5,769 nucleotides of DNA from Hyphomicrobiaceae bacterium (GCA_020442235.1 JAGRKQ010000032.1:179-5947), one strand, 5' to 3'; shown: positions 1 to 5,683, numbered from the stretch's first letter. The notes: generated by a model from the letters alone, not told the origin. Numbers and translations: made by a program.

Positions 1-768
1 CCGCTGCACGAGTTCCTGCCGCACACCGACAAGGACATTGCCGAAGTTGCCGCCTCGCTCGGGGTCGACAAGGCCGTTCTGGAGCGGCGCAACGCCGAAC
101 TGCACGAGTTCAACCCGATGCTCGGCCATCGTGGCTGCCGGCTTCTCGTCACCTATCCGGAAGTCGCTGAAATGCAGGCGCGGGCCATCTTCGAGGCCGC
201 ACTGAAGGTCGGCGCAGCCACGGGCGCGCCGGTGACACCGGAAATCATGGTGCCGCTGGTGGCAAGCCGGGCCGAGCTCGACTTCGTCAAGGCACGCATC
301 GATGCCGTGGCCGAGGCGGTGATGAAGGACGCCTCGATCCAGATCGACTACACGGTCGGAACGATGATCGAGTTGCCGCGCGCGGCGCTGCGTGCCGGCG
401 AGATCGCCGAAACGGCGGCCTTCTTCTCTTTCGGCACCAACGACCTGACGCAGACGACCTTCGGCATCAGCCGCGACGATTCGGCCGGCTTCCTCGCCCA
501 GTATCAGGCCGCCGGCATCTTCGCCGAAGATCCCTTCGTGTCGCTCGATCAGGAGGGGGTCGGCGAACTCGTGCAACTGGCCGCCGAACGCGGGCGGGCG
601 ACGCGCAATGGCATCAAGCTCGGCATCTGCGGCGAGCATGGCGGCGATCCGGCTTCCATCGACTTCTGCGAACGTGTCGGGCTCGACTATGTGTCCTGCT
701 CGCCCTTCCGCGTGCCGATTGCGCGGCTTGCGGCGGCGCGGGCCGCGCTGGCAGCCAGGGCCGGCTGA
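1..768 (+). CDS. ppdK: Pyruvate, phosphate dikinase, C-terminal part (5' end outside window)
   Basis: This is the C-terminal 255 residues of pyruvate, phosphate dikinase, which interconverts pyruvate + ATP + Pi and PEP + AMP + PPi in the cytoplasm. The frame is open from base 1 and ends at TGA 766-768; the full family protein is about 880-900 aa, so roughly 70% lies upstream of the window. The visible part is the PEP/pyruvate-binding TIM barrel. It contains the NPMLGHRGCRL motif (Arg codon 130-132), the GTMIELPRA motif with the metal-ligand Glu (370-372), SFGTNDLTQ with the Asn-Asp pair (439-444), and GICGEHGGDP with the catalytic Cys (628-630), followed by the typical YVSCSPFRVPIARLAAA ending. 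All these residues match known active-site positions of the family, so the enzyme appears intact here. The phosphohistidine and ATP-grasp domains cannot be seen. A GTPase gene starts 4 nt downstream, suggesting co-transcription. Confidence 0.97.
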   Translation, partial: PLHEFLPHTDKDIAEVAASLGVDKAVLERRNAELHEFNPMLGHRGCRLLVTYPEVAEMQARAIFEAALKVGAATGAPVTPEIMVPLVASRAELDFVKARIDAVAEAVMKDASIQIDYTVGTMIELPRAALRAGEIAETAAFFSFGTNDLTQTTFGISRDDSAGFLAQYQAAGIFAEDPFVSLDQEGVGELVQLAAERGRATRNGIKLGICGEHGGDPASIDFCERVGLDYVSCSPFRVPIARLAAARAALAARAG

Positions 769-772
769 GGCC

Positions 773-1684
773 GTGAGCGAGGCTGCGGCCGAGCTTGAGC
801 GGATCCGCAGCGGCGGCAAGCGGGCGGTAAGCCTTGCGCTTTCCGCCCTCGACATCAGCCCGCGCCTGCCGGCGACAAGTGCGCTGCTCGATGCCGCGCT
901 TGCCGATCCGCATGGCAAGGTGATCGGCCTCACCGGACCGCCGGGCGTCGGCAAGTCGACGCTCACCAATGCGCTGATCGCCACCTTGCGCACGCAGGGC
1001 CGCACGGTCGGGGTGATTGCCGTCGACCCCTCCTCCAAACGCTCCGGCGGCGCGCTGCTTGGCGACCGCACGCGGCTGAAGACCGATCCGGGCGATCGCG
1101 GCCTGTTCATGCGCTCGCTCGCCGCACGCGACCGGCTGGGCGGGCTTTCGGAAACCGCGCTCGCCTCCATCGTCCTGATGCGCGCACTCTTCGATGTCGT
1201 TCTGGTGGAAACCGTCGGCATCGGCCAGAGCGAGGGCGACGTTGAGATGATCGCCGACACCATCGTGCTCTGCCTGCAACCGGCTTCCGGCGATTCCCTC
1301 CAGTTCATGAAGGCCGGCATCATGGAAGTGCCGGACATCGTCGTCGTCACCAAGGCCGATCTCGGCGCTCCGGCGCGGCGGGCGGCCGCCGATGCCGAAG
1401 GTGCGCTTGGGCTTTCCTCGACGGGCAACGCTCCGCCCGTGCATCTCGTCTCCTCCGTGACCGGCCAGGGGATCGATGCCCTGAGCGAAGCCGTGCTTCA
1501 GCATGAGGCGGGAGACGACCGGCGGAGCGGACTTGCCCGAAGGCTACTGGAAGATGCGCTGCGCACCCGCTTCGGGCGGGAAGGATTTGCCGCCCTCTCG
1601 GCAGCAATTTCCGGGCCCGTGGAAAGCCCCTTCGGCCTGATGGAAGATTTTTCGCGGCGCATCATCGCCGCCTTTCCCCGCTGA
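773..1684 (+). CDS. meaB: MeaB/ArgK-family P-loop GTPase (methylmalonyl-CoA mutase-associated type), divergent
   Basis: The product is a 303-aa G3E-type P-loop GTPase of the MeaB/ArgK family, whose characterised members protect and reload cobalamin-dependent acyl-CoA mutases. Seen in order: Walker A GPPGVGKS (residues 55-62), the family signature DPSSKRSGG (85-93), ETVGIGQSE (146-154, Walker B/switch region), base-recognition TKAD (193-196; most relatives have NKAD) and SSVTGQG (227-233). Where typical members have a FIRP/SPSGGTLGG-like switch segment, this one has FMRSLAARDRLGG (112-124), and the Trp-rich C-terminal helix (WMW) of standard MeaB is absent. It therefore looks like a divergent subgroup, and its partner could differ. 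GTG 773 is chosen because the next in-frame Met is deep in the GTPase domain; a TTG at 728 inside ppdK is possible but less likely. No clear Shine-Dalgarno is seen, so coupling to ppdK, whose stop is 4 nt upstream, is plausible. No mutase gene is in the window. Confidence 0.88.
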   Translation: MSEAAAELERIRSGGKRAVSLALSALDISPRLPATSALLDAALADPHGKVIGLTGPPGVGKSTLTNALIATLRTQGRTVGVIAVDPSSKRSGGALLGDRTRLKTDPGDRGLFMRSLAARDRLGGLSETALASIVLMRALFDVVLVETVGIGQSEGDVEMIADTIVLCLQPASGDSLQFMKAGIMEVPDIVVVTKADLGAPARRAAADAEGALGLSSTGNAPPVHLVSSVTGQGIDALSEAVLQHEAGDDRRSGLARRLLEDALRTRFGREGFAALSAAISGPVESPFGLMEDFSRRIIAAFPR

Positions 1685-1724
1685 ATTTCCTATTCTTTTC
1701 CGGCGTTTCGGCAGCCCGTCTCAC

Positions 1725-1743
1725 AAAGAAACTCAAGTTCTTT
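1725..1743. promoter_or_regulatory. AT-rich inverted repeat AAAGAA-N7-TTCTTT
   Basis: Perfect 6-bp arms (1725-1730 and 1738-1743) are separated by 7 nt, 41 nt after the GTPase stop codon. The arms are too AT-rich to be a good terminator and no T-run follows. It could be a protein-binding dyad upstream of the hydrolase gene, or chance. Confidence 0.25.
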
Positions 1744-1749
1744 CAGCAG

Positions 1750-1770
1750 TTAACCGTTTCTCAGGGTTAA
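1750..1770. promoter_or_regulatory. Inverted repeat TTAACC-N9-GGTTAA
   Basis: Perfect 6-bp arms at 1750-1755 and 1765-1770 flank a 9-nt spacer in the region where a promoter for the hydrolase gene would be expected. Each arm holds a TTAA core. The two TTAA cores are 13 nt apart, not the 7 nt of a canonical CtrA site (TTAA-N7-TTAA), so CtrA binding is not supported by spacing. A different dimeric regulator, or chance, remains possible. Confidence 0.3.
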
Positions 1771-1791
1771 GCGTCGATAAAGGTCGGCGAA

Positions 1792-1804
1792 GGGTCACTG
1801 ACCC
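1792..1804. promoter_or_regulatory. 13-bp perfect palindrome GGGTCA-C-TGACCC
   Basis: Six-bp arms around a single central base form an uninterrupted dyad 95 nt upstream of the hydrolase ATG. The 1-nt centre makes it a poor RNA hairpin but a plausible DNA operator for a dimeric regulator, positioned where it could affect transcription of the hydrolase gene. The regulator family is not recognised. Confidence 0.3.
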
Positions 1805-1885
1805 CTCATGGAAACGGGGCGGCTGTCCGCACGCGAGACAGAAAGGTTCGCGACGTGTTGCGCCGCACTCCAATGGGTTGTGCGT

Positions 1886-1890
1886 AGGAG
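1886..1890 (+). promoter_or_regulatory. Shine-Dalgarno AGGAG that fixes the hydrolase start
   Basis: AGGAG ends 9 nt before ATG 1900, an ideal spacing. It directly abuts an in-frame TTG at 1891, which therefore cannot be the start. This decides for ATG 1900 (322 aa) over TTG 1891 (325 aa). Confidence 0.8.
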
Positions 1891-1899
1891 TTGCGCTCG

Positions 1900-2868
1900 A
1901 TGCGGTCTCGAAGCCTGTCTGTCAGACGCCGACGTCTCTTGCCGACGGCCGTCCCGCTTTTCCTCCTGGCGGCGTTCAGCCTGGCCCTGGTGCCGGATGA
2001 AGCCACGCCGCCACAGGTCGCCGAAGGCGGCAATTTCTCCACCCGCTGGTCGCTGACCGACGCTCCTGGCGGACAGGAAACAGCCATTCCGGCCGCGGCG
2101 ATCCATGCCGCCTTCCTGCGCTCCGATCCGGGCTCGGACGATGCGGCGACGCGCCTGCGCCGTTCCTACGGACTGGCGCCGGTGCTGGTTCCGGCCGCGC
2201 ATCCCTTCCGCTACGACGCGCCCGAGCAGCCGCAGCGTCTCGCCTTTGCCGGCCAGATCGGCACGCAGCCGCGCACGGTTCCCGAAACCGCCGTTGCCAG
2301 CGCCGATCCGGTAACGACGGGCTCCATTCCCGAAGAGGCCGCTCCGGAAATTCTGCCCCCGACCGAGGAAGCCGGCACCATGGTGACCGCCCTCGTCGAT
2401 CCCAATTCCGGTGCAGCCACCCTTCCCGGCCAGCGCCAGATCTCGGCCTTTCTCGACGATGCCCGCCAGTTCGAGTGCCTTGCCACGGGCATCTATTTCG
2501 AGGCGCGCGGCGAACCGGTGCGCGGCCAGGTGGCCGTGGCGCAGGTCATCATGAACCGCGTCCGCCACGAGGAATTTCCCAACACCATCTGCGGCGTCGT
2601 CTACCAGAACCGGCACTGGCGCAACCGCTGCCAGTTCTCCTTCGCCTGCGACGGCATCCGCGACCGCATCCTGAGCCCGGCGGCCTGGGAAACGGCACGC
2701 AGCGTGGCCCGTCAGGTGCTGTCCGGAGAGGCGCATATCGCCTCGCTGGAACGCTCCACCCATTATCATGCGAATTATGTGCGCCCGCGCTGGGCCCGCC
2801 GCATGGTCCGCCTCGACCGCATCGGCGCGCACATCTTCTATCGCGGCCGCTACGGCGGCTGGCGCTGA
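1900..2868 (+). CDS. SleB/CwlJ-type (Hydrolase_2) cell wall hydrolase, membrane-anchored or exported
   Basis: The product is a 322-aa peptidoglycan hydrolase of the SleB/Hydrolase_2 family; characterised members are lytic enzymes known from spore germination, while homologues in non-sporulating alphaproteobacteria are presumed to act in envelope remodelling. The N-terminus is very basic (four consecutive Arg at about 10-13), then a hydrophobic segment (about 16-31) without a clear AxA cleavage site, so a signal anchor is likely. Residues about 40-180 are a Pro/Ala/Glu-rich low-complexity linker. The catalytic domain spans about 188-317: ECLATGIYFEARGEP (the conserved Glu at 201), VAQVIMNRV, then THYHANYVRP and the domain end IGAHIFY. 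Four Cys (193, 231, 244, 250) lie in the domain and could form disulfides in the periplasm. The gene is convergent with ispE, stop to stop with a 2-nt gap. No sporulation genes are nearby. Substrate bond and regulation are unknown. Confidence 0.92.
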   Translation: MRSRSLSVRRRRLLPTAVPLFLLAAFSLALVPDEATPPQVAEGGNFSTRWSLTDAPGGQETAIPAAAIHAAFLRSDPGSDDAATRLRRSYGLAPVLVPAAHPFRYDAPEQPQRLAFAGQIGTQPRTVPETAVASADPVTTGSIPEEAAPEILPPTEEAGTMVTALVDPNSGAATLPGQRQISAFLDDARQFECLATGIYFEARGEPVRGQVAVAQVIMNRVRHEEFPNTICGVVYQNRHWRNRCQFSFACDGIRDRILSPAAWETARSVARQVLSGEAHIASLERSTHYHANYVRPRWARRMVRLDRIGAHIFYRGRYGGWR

Positions 2869-2870
2869 CA

Positions 2871-3749
2871 TCAGCCTCCGGAACGGGTCCGGGTTGCCTC
2901 CACCCACCAGTCCGGATGCTCAAACTTCAAACGCGCCGCGAGGTCCTTCGCGGCGCTTTCTTTTTGCACAATCGCAAAACAGGTGGCGCCGGAACCGGAC
3001 ATGCGGGCCAGGCGCACGCCGGGCGCGGCCTGGAGCGCGCCAAGCACCGTGCCGATTTCCGGCGCAACGCTCATCGCCGGTTCGCACAGATCGTTGCGCG
3101 CACCGGCAAGCTGGCCGATACAGTCTTCATCCGGGTCAAAAGCCGCCAGCGGCGGGTTTTCCCGGCAGCGCAGGGCACGAAAGACCGGCGGGGTTTCCAC
3201 CGCAACGCCCGGATTGACCAGAACCAGATCGAGTTCCGGCAAGGAGAACGGCGTCAGCACCTCACCGATGCCTTCGGCCCGCGCCGACCTCGACTTCAGG
3301 CACATCGGCCCGTCTGCGCCGATCTTCAGGGCGAGTGCAGCAAGCTCCGGCGCGTCAAGATCAATGCCGCCGAGATGCGCCAGCGCCCGCAGCATCGCTG
3401 CCCCGTTGCCCGTCCCCCCGCCAAGCCCGGAGGCAACGGGCAGATGCTTGTCGAGCGTGATGCGATAAAAGCGCCGGGCGGACGGCGCTTCGGGAAACGC
3501 CTGCCGGAACAGCGCCAGGGCGCGAAACACATGATTGTCCGCACCAGGAGGCACATCGCCGGCAAAGGGGCCGGTGCAGTCCAGACTGTCGGCTTCGGCA
3601 TCGTCCAGCCTCAGCCGGTCACCGAGTTCGGTGAACGCCACCCAGCTGTCGAGACAGTGATAGCCGTCCGCACGCCGTCCGGTAACGTGCAGCGCCAGAT
3701 TGACCTTGGCCGGCGCCTCGACGGTCAATCCTGATGACAAGACGGGCAA
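2871..3749 (-). CDS. ispE: 4-diphosphocytidyl-2-C-methyl-D-erythritol kinase (MEP pathway)
   Basis: IspE is the cytoplasmic GHMP-family kinase that phosphorylates the 2-hydroxyl of CDP-methylerythritol with ATP, step four of MEP isoprenoid synthesis. The 292-aa product is normal in length. Seen: the N-terminal EAPAKVNLAL with catalytic Lys15, DGYHCLDSW, the glycine-rich ATP loop PVASGLGGGTGNGAA (104-118), GADGPMCL with the catalytic Asp146, and the C-terminal ARMSGSGATCFA (248-259). Two positions are unusual: the loop reads GGGTGNGAA where GGGSSDAAA or GGGSSNAA is common, and the usual ADVP reads ADGP; the catalytic Lys and Asp are kept. A stop (the TAA of the TPR gene) lies in the same frame just upstream, and between it and Lys15 only TTG codons (3749, 3740, 3728) can start. 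None has a good Shine-Dalgarno, so coupling to the TPR gene 15 nt upstream is likely. TTG 3728 would give 285 aa. Confidence 0.95.
   Translation of the reverse strand: MPVLSSGLTVEAPAKVNLALHVTGRRADGYHCLDSWVAFTELGDRLRLDDAEADSLDCTGPFAGDVPPGADNHVFRALALFRQAFPEAPSARRFYRITLDKHLPVASGLGGGTGNGAAMLRALAHLGGIDLDAPELAALALKIGADGPMCLKSRSARAEGIGEVLTPFSLPELDLVLVNPGVAVETPPVFRALRCRENPPLAAFDPDEDCIGQLAGARNDLCEPAMSVAPEIGTVLGALQAAPGVRLARMSGSGATCFAIVQKESAAKDLAARLKFEHPDWWVEATRTRSGG
2933..2965 (+). terminator. Rho-independent terminator for the hydrolase gene, inside ispE coding sequence
   Basis: A perfect 9-bp GC-rich stem, GCGCCGCGA (2933-2941) with TCGCGGCGC (2948-2956), closes a 6-nt loop and is followed at once by TTTCTTTTT (2957-2965) on the plus strand. 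It begins 64 nt after the hydrolase stop. It lies entirely within the last ~35 codons of the oppositely oriented ispE, where it encodes part of a helix (KESAAKDLAARLKF). Read in the ispE direction, the stem is preceded by A-runs and not followed by a continuous T-run, so it should act mainly on plus-strand transcripts. Confidence 0.85.
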
Positions 3750-3764
3750 GGCGGGTGCCGATGC

Positions 3765-5531
3765 TTACTGTGCGACGGGCGCCGCGGGCGCGTTTTCCGG
3801 CTGGGTCTGAACCGCTTCGGGTTCCGGGCCGTCGTCGAGACCATCGCGCAGCTTGGTTTCAAGAGCGGCCCGGTCCTCGGCATCCTCGACCTGTTCCAGC
3901 GCATGGCTCCACTGGAAGCGGGCTTCCAGACGGCGCCCGACCCGCCAGTAGACATCGCCGAGATGATCCTGGATCTCGCCCTGCTGCGGCTCGATCAGGA
4001 CGGCGCGTTCCAGAAGCTGGAGTGCGTCGTCGTAACGCCCGAGGCGGTAATAGACCCAGCCGAGGCTGTCGATGATGTAGCCGGAATCGGGGCGCAGTTC
4101 GACGGCGCGTTCCAGCATGCCGATGGCCCGGTCGAGGTGGATGCCCATATCGGCCCAGGTGTAGCCGAGATAGTTGAGGACATCGGGCTCTTCCGGCGAC
4201 AGCTCCAGCGCCTTGAGGAAATCGGCTTCAGCGAGCGGCCACTGGCCGGTGCGCTCATAGGCGATGCCGCGCGCATAATAGAGCGGCCAGTCCTGCGGCT
4301 GATCCTGTTCGAGACTGCCGATGCCGGCCGTATAGACCGCGATGGCGCCGTGATAATCCTCGCGGATGCGCAGGATGTTGCCATAGACGGTGATGGCGTC
4401 GAGATCGGACGGGTCGGTCTCGATCAGACCGGCCATGTGCGCATCGGTCTCGTCCGGCTTTTCCAGCCGCTCATAGATGATGCCGAGGCGGATATCGACG
4501 CGGCGGCGGAAGGGCGAGGTGTCCGGCACCGGCTCATAGACGGCGGCGGCCCGCTCCAGAAGGCCGAGCGATTCATAGATCTCGCCGAGAGCGATGCGGG
4601 CGATGACGTTTTCCGGATCGAGATAAAGCGCCAGGTTGAGATAAATCGAGGCCACTTCCTCGCCGCCGTCGCGCCCGATGGCGGCACCGAGGCCGTTCAG
4701 GACGTCAGCCGCGCCGGCGGAAGGCGACAGCACCGGCGGCGCCAGCGGCTTTTCCTCGTCGAGCAGCATCAGATCGGCCAGCACCGAGGGCTGGCCGGGA
4801 TTTTCCGCCAGATAGGCCTCCAGCACCGTGCGCGCTTCTTCGCGCAGGCCGACGCGGTCGAGCGCGGCGGCATAGGTCTGCACGGTGCGCAGCGAGCGAG
4901 AATCCAGCTCATAAGTGCGCGCAAACCGCTCCACCGCCGCATCGAAGCGGCCGGCGAGATAGTTCACGAGACCGGCATTGTAGCTGGTGAAGATTTCAAG
5001 CCAGGGCGGGCCTTCGGCTGCATCGAGCACGGCCAGCGCCTCGTCGGTGTTGCCGCCCGCCGCATGCGCCCAGGCAAGAAGCGGCGCCTTCAGCGCCGCG
5101 CCGAAGCTTTCGCCCCGGAAGGCCTCGAACTGACGCAGCGCCTCATTGTGCTGGCGGCCCTTCAGCGCTCGTGCACCGAGAAGCAGCCGGGCAAGATTGG
5201 CATCGCCGCCGGCAACCAGCCGCTCGGCAAGCTGAAGGGCTCCATCCATGCGCCCGTCGGCAAGCTCCAGAAGGAAGGTCGTTTGCAGGAAGACCGGCGA
5301 GTCGGGCTGAAGTTCCAGAACACGGCGGTAATATTCGGCCGCGCGCGGAATGTTGCGGTCCGCCTCGGCAAGGCGTGCGGCCAGAAACAGGCCCGAGACG
5401 CTGGCAAGCCCGTCTTCGGTCTCCTCCTCCGCCTGCGGCTCACCGCCCGTTTGCGCATTTGCCATCACCGGAGCCAGGGCAAGGCCCGCGCCAAGCGCAA
5501 GGGCCGCGAGCAACCGCGTCAAATCCGGCAT
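3765..5531 (-). CDS. Exported tetratricopeptide-repeat protein
   Basis: This is a 588-aa TPR protein with no recognised enzymatic domain. The N-terminus (MPDLTRLLAALALG then LALAPVMANA) is a typical Sec signal peptide with predicted cleavage after Ala26 (ANA|Q), so the mature protein should be periplasmic. After an acidic stretch (31-40), TPR-like helical hairpins are recognisable at about 47-78, 180-213, 294-325, 343-376, 414-447, 450-483, 484-517 and 518-550. The C-terminal three are the clearest, with YLGYTWADMG, SLGWVYYRLGRYDDAL and HLGDVYWRVGRRLEARFQW. The tail (563-588) is Pro/Glu/Ala-rich and probably disordered. ATG 5531 is chosen over the upstream in-frame ATG 5681 because it opens the signal peptide and has a good Shine-Dalgarno; the extra 50 residues would be Arg-rich and unlike an export signal. 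TPRs mediate protein-protein contacts; the partner is unknown. It precedes ispE by 15 nt, in the same reading frame, and probably shares its transcript. Confidence 0.93.
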   Translation of the reverse strand: MPDLTRLLAALALGAGLALAPVMANAQTGGEPQAEEETEDGLASVSGLFLAARLAEADRNIPRAAEYYRRVLELQPDSPVFLQTTFLLELADGRMDGALQLAERLVAGGDANLARLLLGARALKGRQHNEALRQFEAFRGESFGAALKAPLLAWAHAAGGNTDEALAVLDAAEGPPWLEIFTSYNAGLVNYLAGRFDAAVERFARTYELDSRSLRTVQTYAAALDRVGLREEARTVLEAYLAENPGQPSVLADLMLLDEEKPLAPPVLSPSAGAADVLNGLGAAIGRDGGEEVASIYLNLALYLDPENVIARIALGEIYESLGLLERAAAVYEPVPDTSPFRRRVDIRLGIIYERLEKPDETDAHMAGLIETDPSDLDAITVYGNILRIREDYHGAIAVYTAGIGSLEQDQPQDWPLYYARGIAYERTGQWPLAEADFLKALELSPEEPDVLNYLGYTWADMGIHLDRAIGMLERAVELRPDSGYIIDSLGWVYYRLGRYDDALQLLERAVLIEPQQGEIQDHLGDVYWRVGRRLEARFQWSHALEQVEDAEDRAALETKLRDGLDDGPEPEAVQTQPENAPAAPVAQ

Positions 5532-5540
5532 GAACAAAAG

Positions 5541-5547
5541 CCTCCCT
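5541..5547 (-). promoter_or_regulatory. Shine-Dalgarno AGGGAGG of the TPR gene
   Basis: On the minus strand AGGGAGG lies 9 nt before ATG 5531, a strong match to the anti-Shine-Dalgarno sequence at good spacing. It supports the short, signal-peptide-bearing start over the in-frame ATG at 5681. Confidence 0.8.
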
Positions 5548-5623
5548 TTGTCGGAACCGCTGGGGCTCCGTCTTTCGCGGCAAGGATGGCTTTTTCCGGG
5601 CAGGCGAACAAGGCCGCAGGCCC

Positions 5624-5641
5624 GACAAGACGCGTTTTGTC
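5624..5641. promoter_or_regulatory. 18-bp near-perfect palindrome centred on ACGCGT
   Basis: GACAA (5624-5628), one mismatched base, the self-complementary ACGCGT (5630-5635), one mismatched base, then TTGTC (5637-5641). Sixteen of 18 positions are symmetric. It sits about 93 nt upstream of the TPR start, a plausible place for an operator. No regulator is recognised, and no clear promoter elements are visible beside it. Confidence 0.35.
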
Positions 5642-5645
5642 CACG

Positions 5646-5683
5646 CCTTGCGGGCAAAGGCTCAACGGCCTCTTTCCGCAAGG
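5646..5683 (-). terminator. Strong hairpin just after the ETF-QO stop, without a T-tract
   Basis: The arms CCTTGCGG (5676-5683 read on the minus strand) and CCGCAAGG (5646-5653) pair perfectly over 8 bp. The inner AAA/TTT and GGC/GCC pairs extend the stem across small bulges to a 6-nt loop. It begins 28 nt past the ETF-QO stop on the minus strand. No run of T follows, so it is not a canonical intrinsic terminator; it could be a weak or Rho-assisted terminator, a 3'-end stabilising structure, or part of the TPR gene leader. Confidence 0.45.

Larger units (their letters stand above)
1685..1899. other. 215-nt intergenic region upstream of the cell wall hydrolase gene
   Basis: This gap between the GTPase stop and the hydrolase ATG is visibly more AT-rich at its left end than the flanking genes. 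It must carry the 3' end of the ppdK-GTPase transcript and probably the promoter of the hydrolase gene. No terminator hairpin with a T-tract is visible after the GTPase. No clean -35/-10 pair is visible either: TTAACC (1750-1755) with GATAAA (1776-1781) has a 20-nt gap, too long for a standard sigma-70 promoter. Three short dyads (listed separately) lie at 1725-1743, 1750-1770 and 1792-1804. No convincing small gene is present. Confidence 0.6.

Noticed and set aside
614..1504. Long open frame on the minus strand opposite the ppdK end and the GTPase gene (296 codons)
   Set aside because: It mirrors the plus-strand genes with well-recognised motifs. Its translation is His/Arg/Gly-rich with no family motif, as expected for antisense frames in high-GC DNA.
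1750..1770. CtrA binding site (paired TTAA)
   Set aside because: The TTAA cores are 13 nt apart and inverted, not the 7-nt spacing of the canonical site.
1900..1995. Twin-arginine (Tat) export signal in the hydrolase N-terminus
   Set aside because: There is a run of four Arg, but the residues after it (LLPTAV) do not match the RRxFLK consensus. A Sec signal anchor explains it as well.
1808..2056. Possible small gene (82 codons, plus strand) starting in the intergenic region
   Set aside because: It has no Shine-Dalgarno before ATG 1808, more than half of it overlaps the hydrolase N-terminus in another frame, and it has no recognisable motif.
2864..2875. Palindrome GCTGA-CA-TCAGC spanning both convergent stop codons, as a bidirectional terminator
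   Set aside because: The 5-bp arms with a 2-nt centre are too short and lack a T-run. The symmetry is largely the unavoidable result of TGA facing TCA, and a much better plus-strand terminator lies at 2933-2965.
1795..2907. 370-codon open frame on the minus strand opposite the hydrolase gene
   Set aside because: It is antisense to a clear SleB-family gene, with a low-complexity Arg/Gly/Ala-rich translation and no recognisable domain. It would also overlap the ispE 3' end.
2475..3734. 419-codon open frame on the plus strand across the hydrolase end and opposite ispE
   Set aside because: It overlaps the real hydrolase in another frame and is antisense to ispE. Its composition is dominated by Arg/Pro/Gly/His, and a terminator for plus-strand transcription lies inside it.
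5532..5681. N-terminal extension of the TPR protein to the in-frame ATG at 5681
   Set aside because: The extra 50 residues are Arg/Ser-rich, would bury the signal peptide internally and would be encoded across the hairpin and palindrome. ATG 5531 has a strong Shine-Dalgarno.
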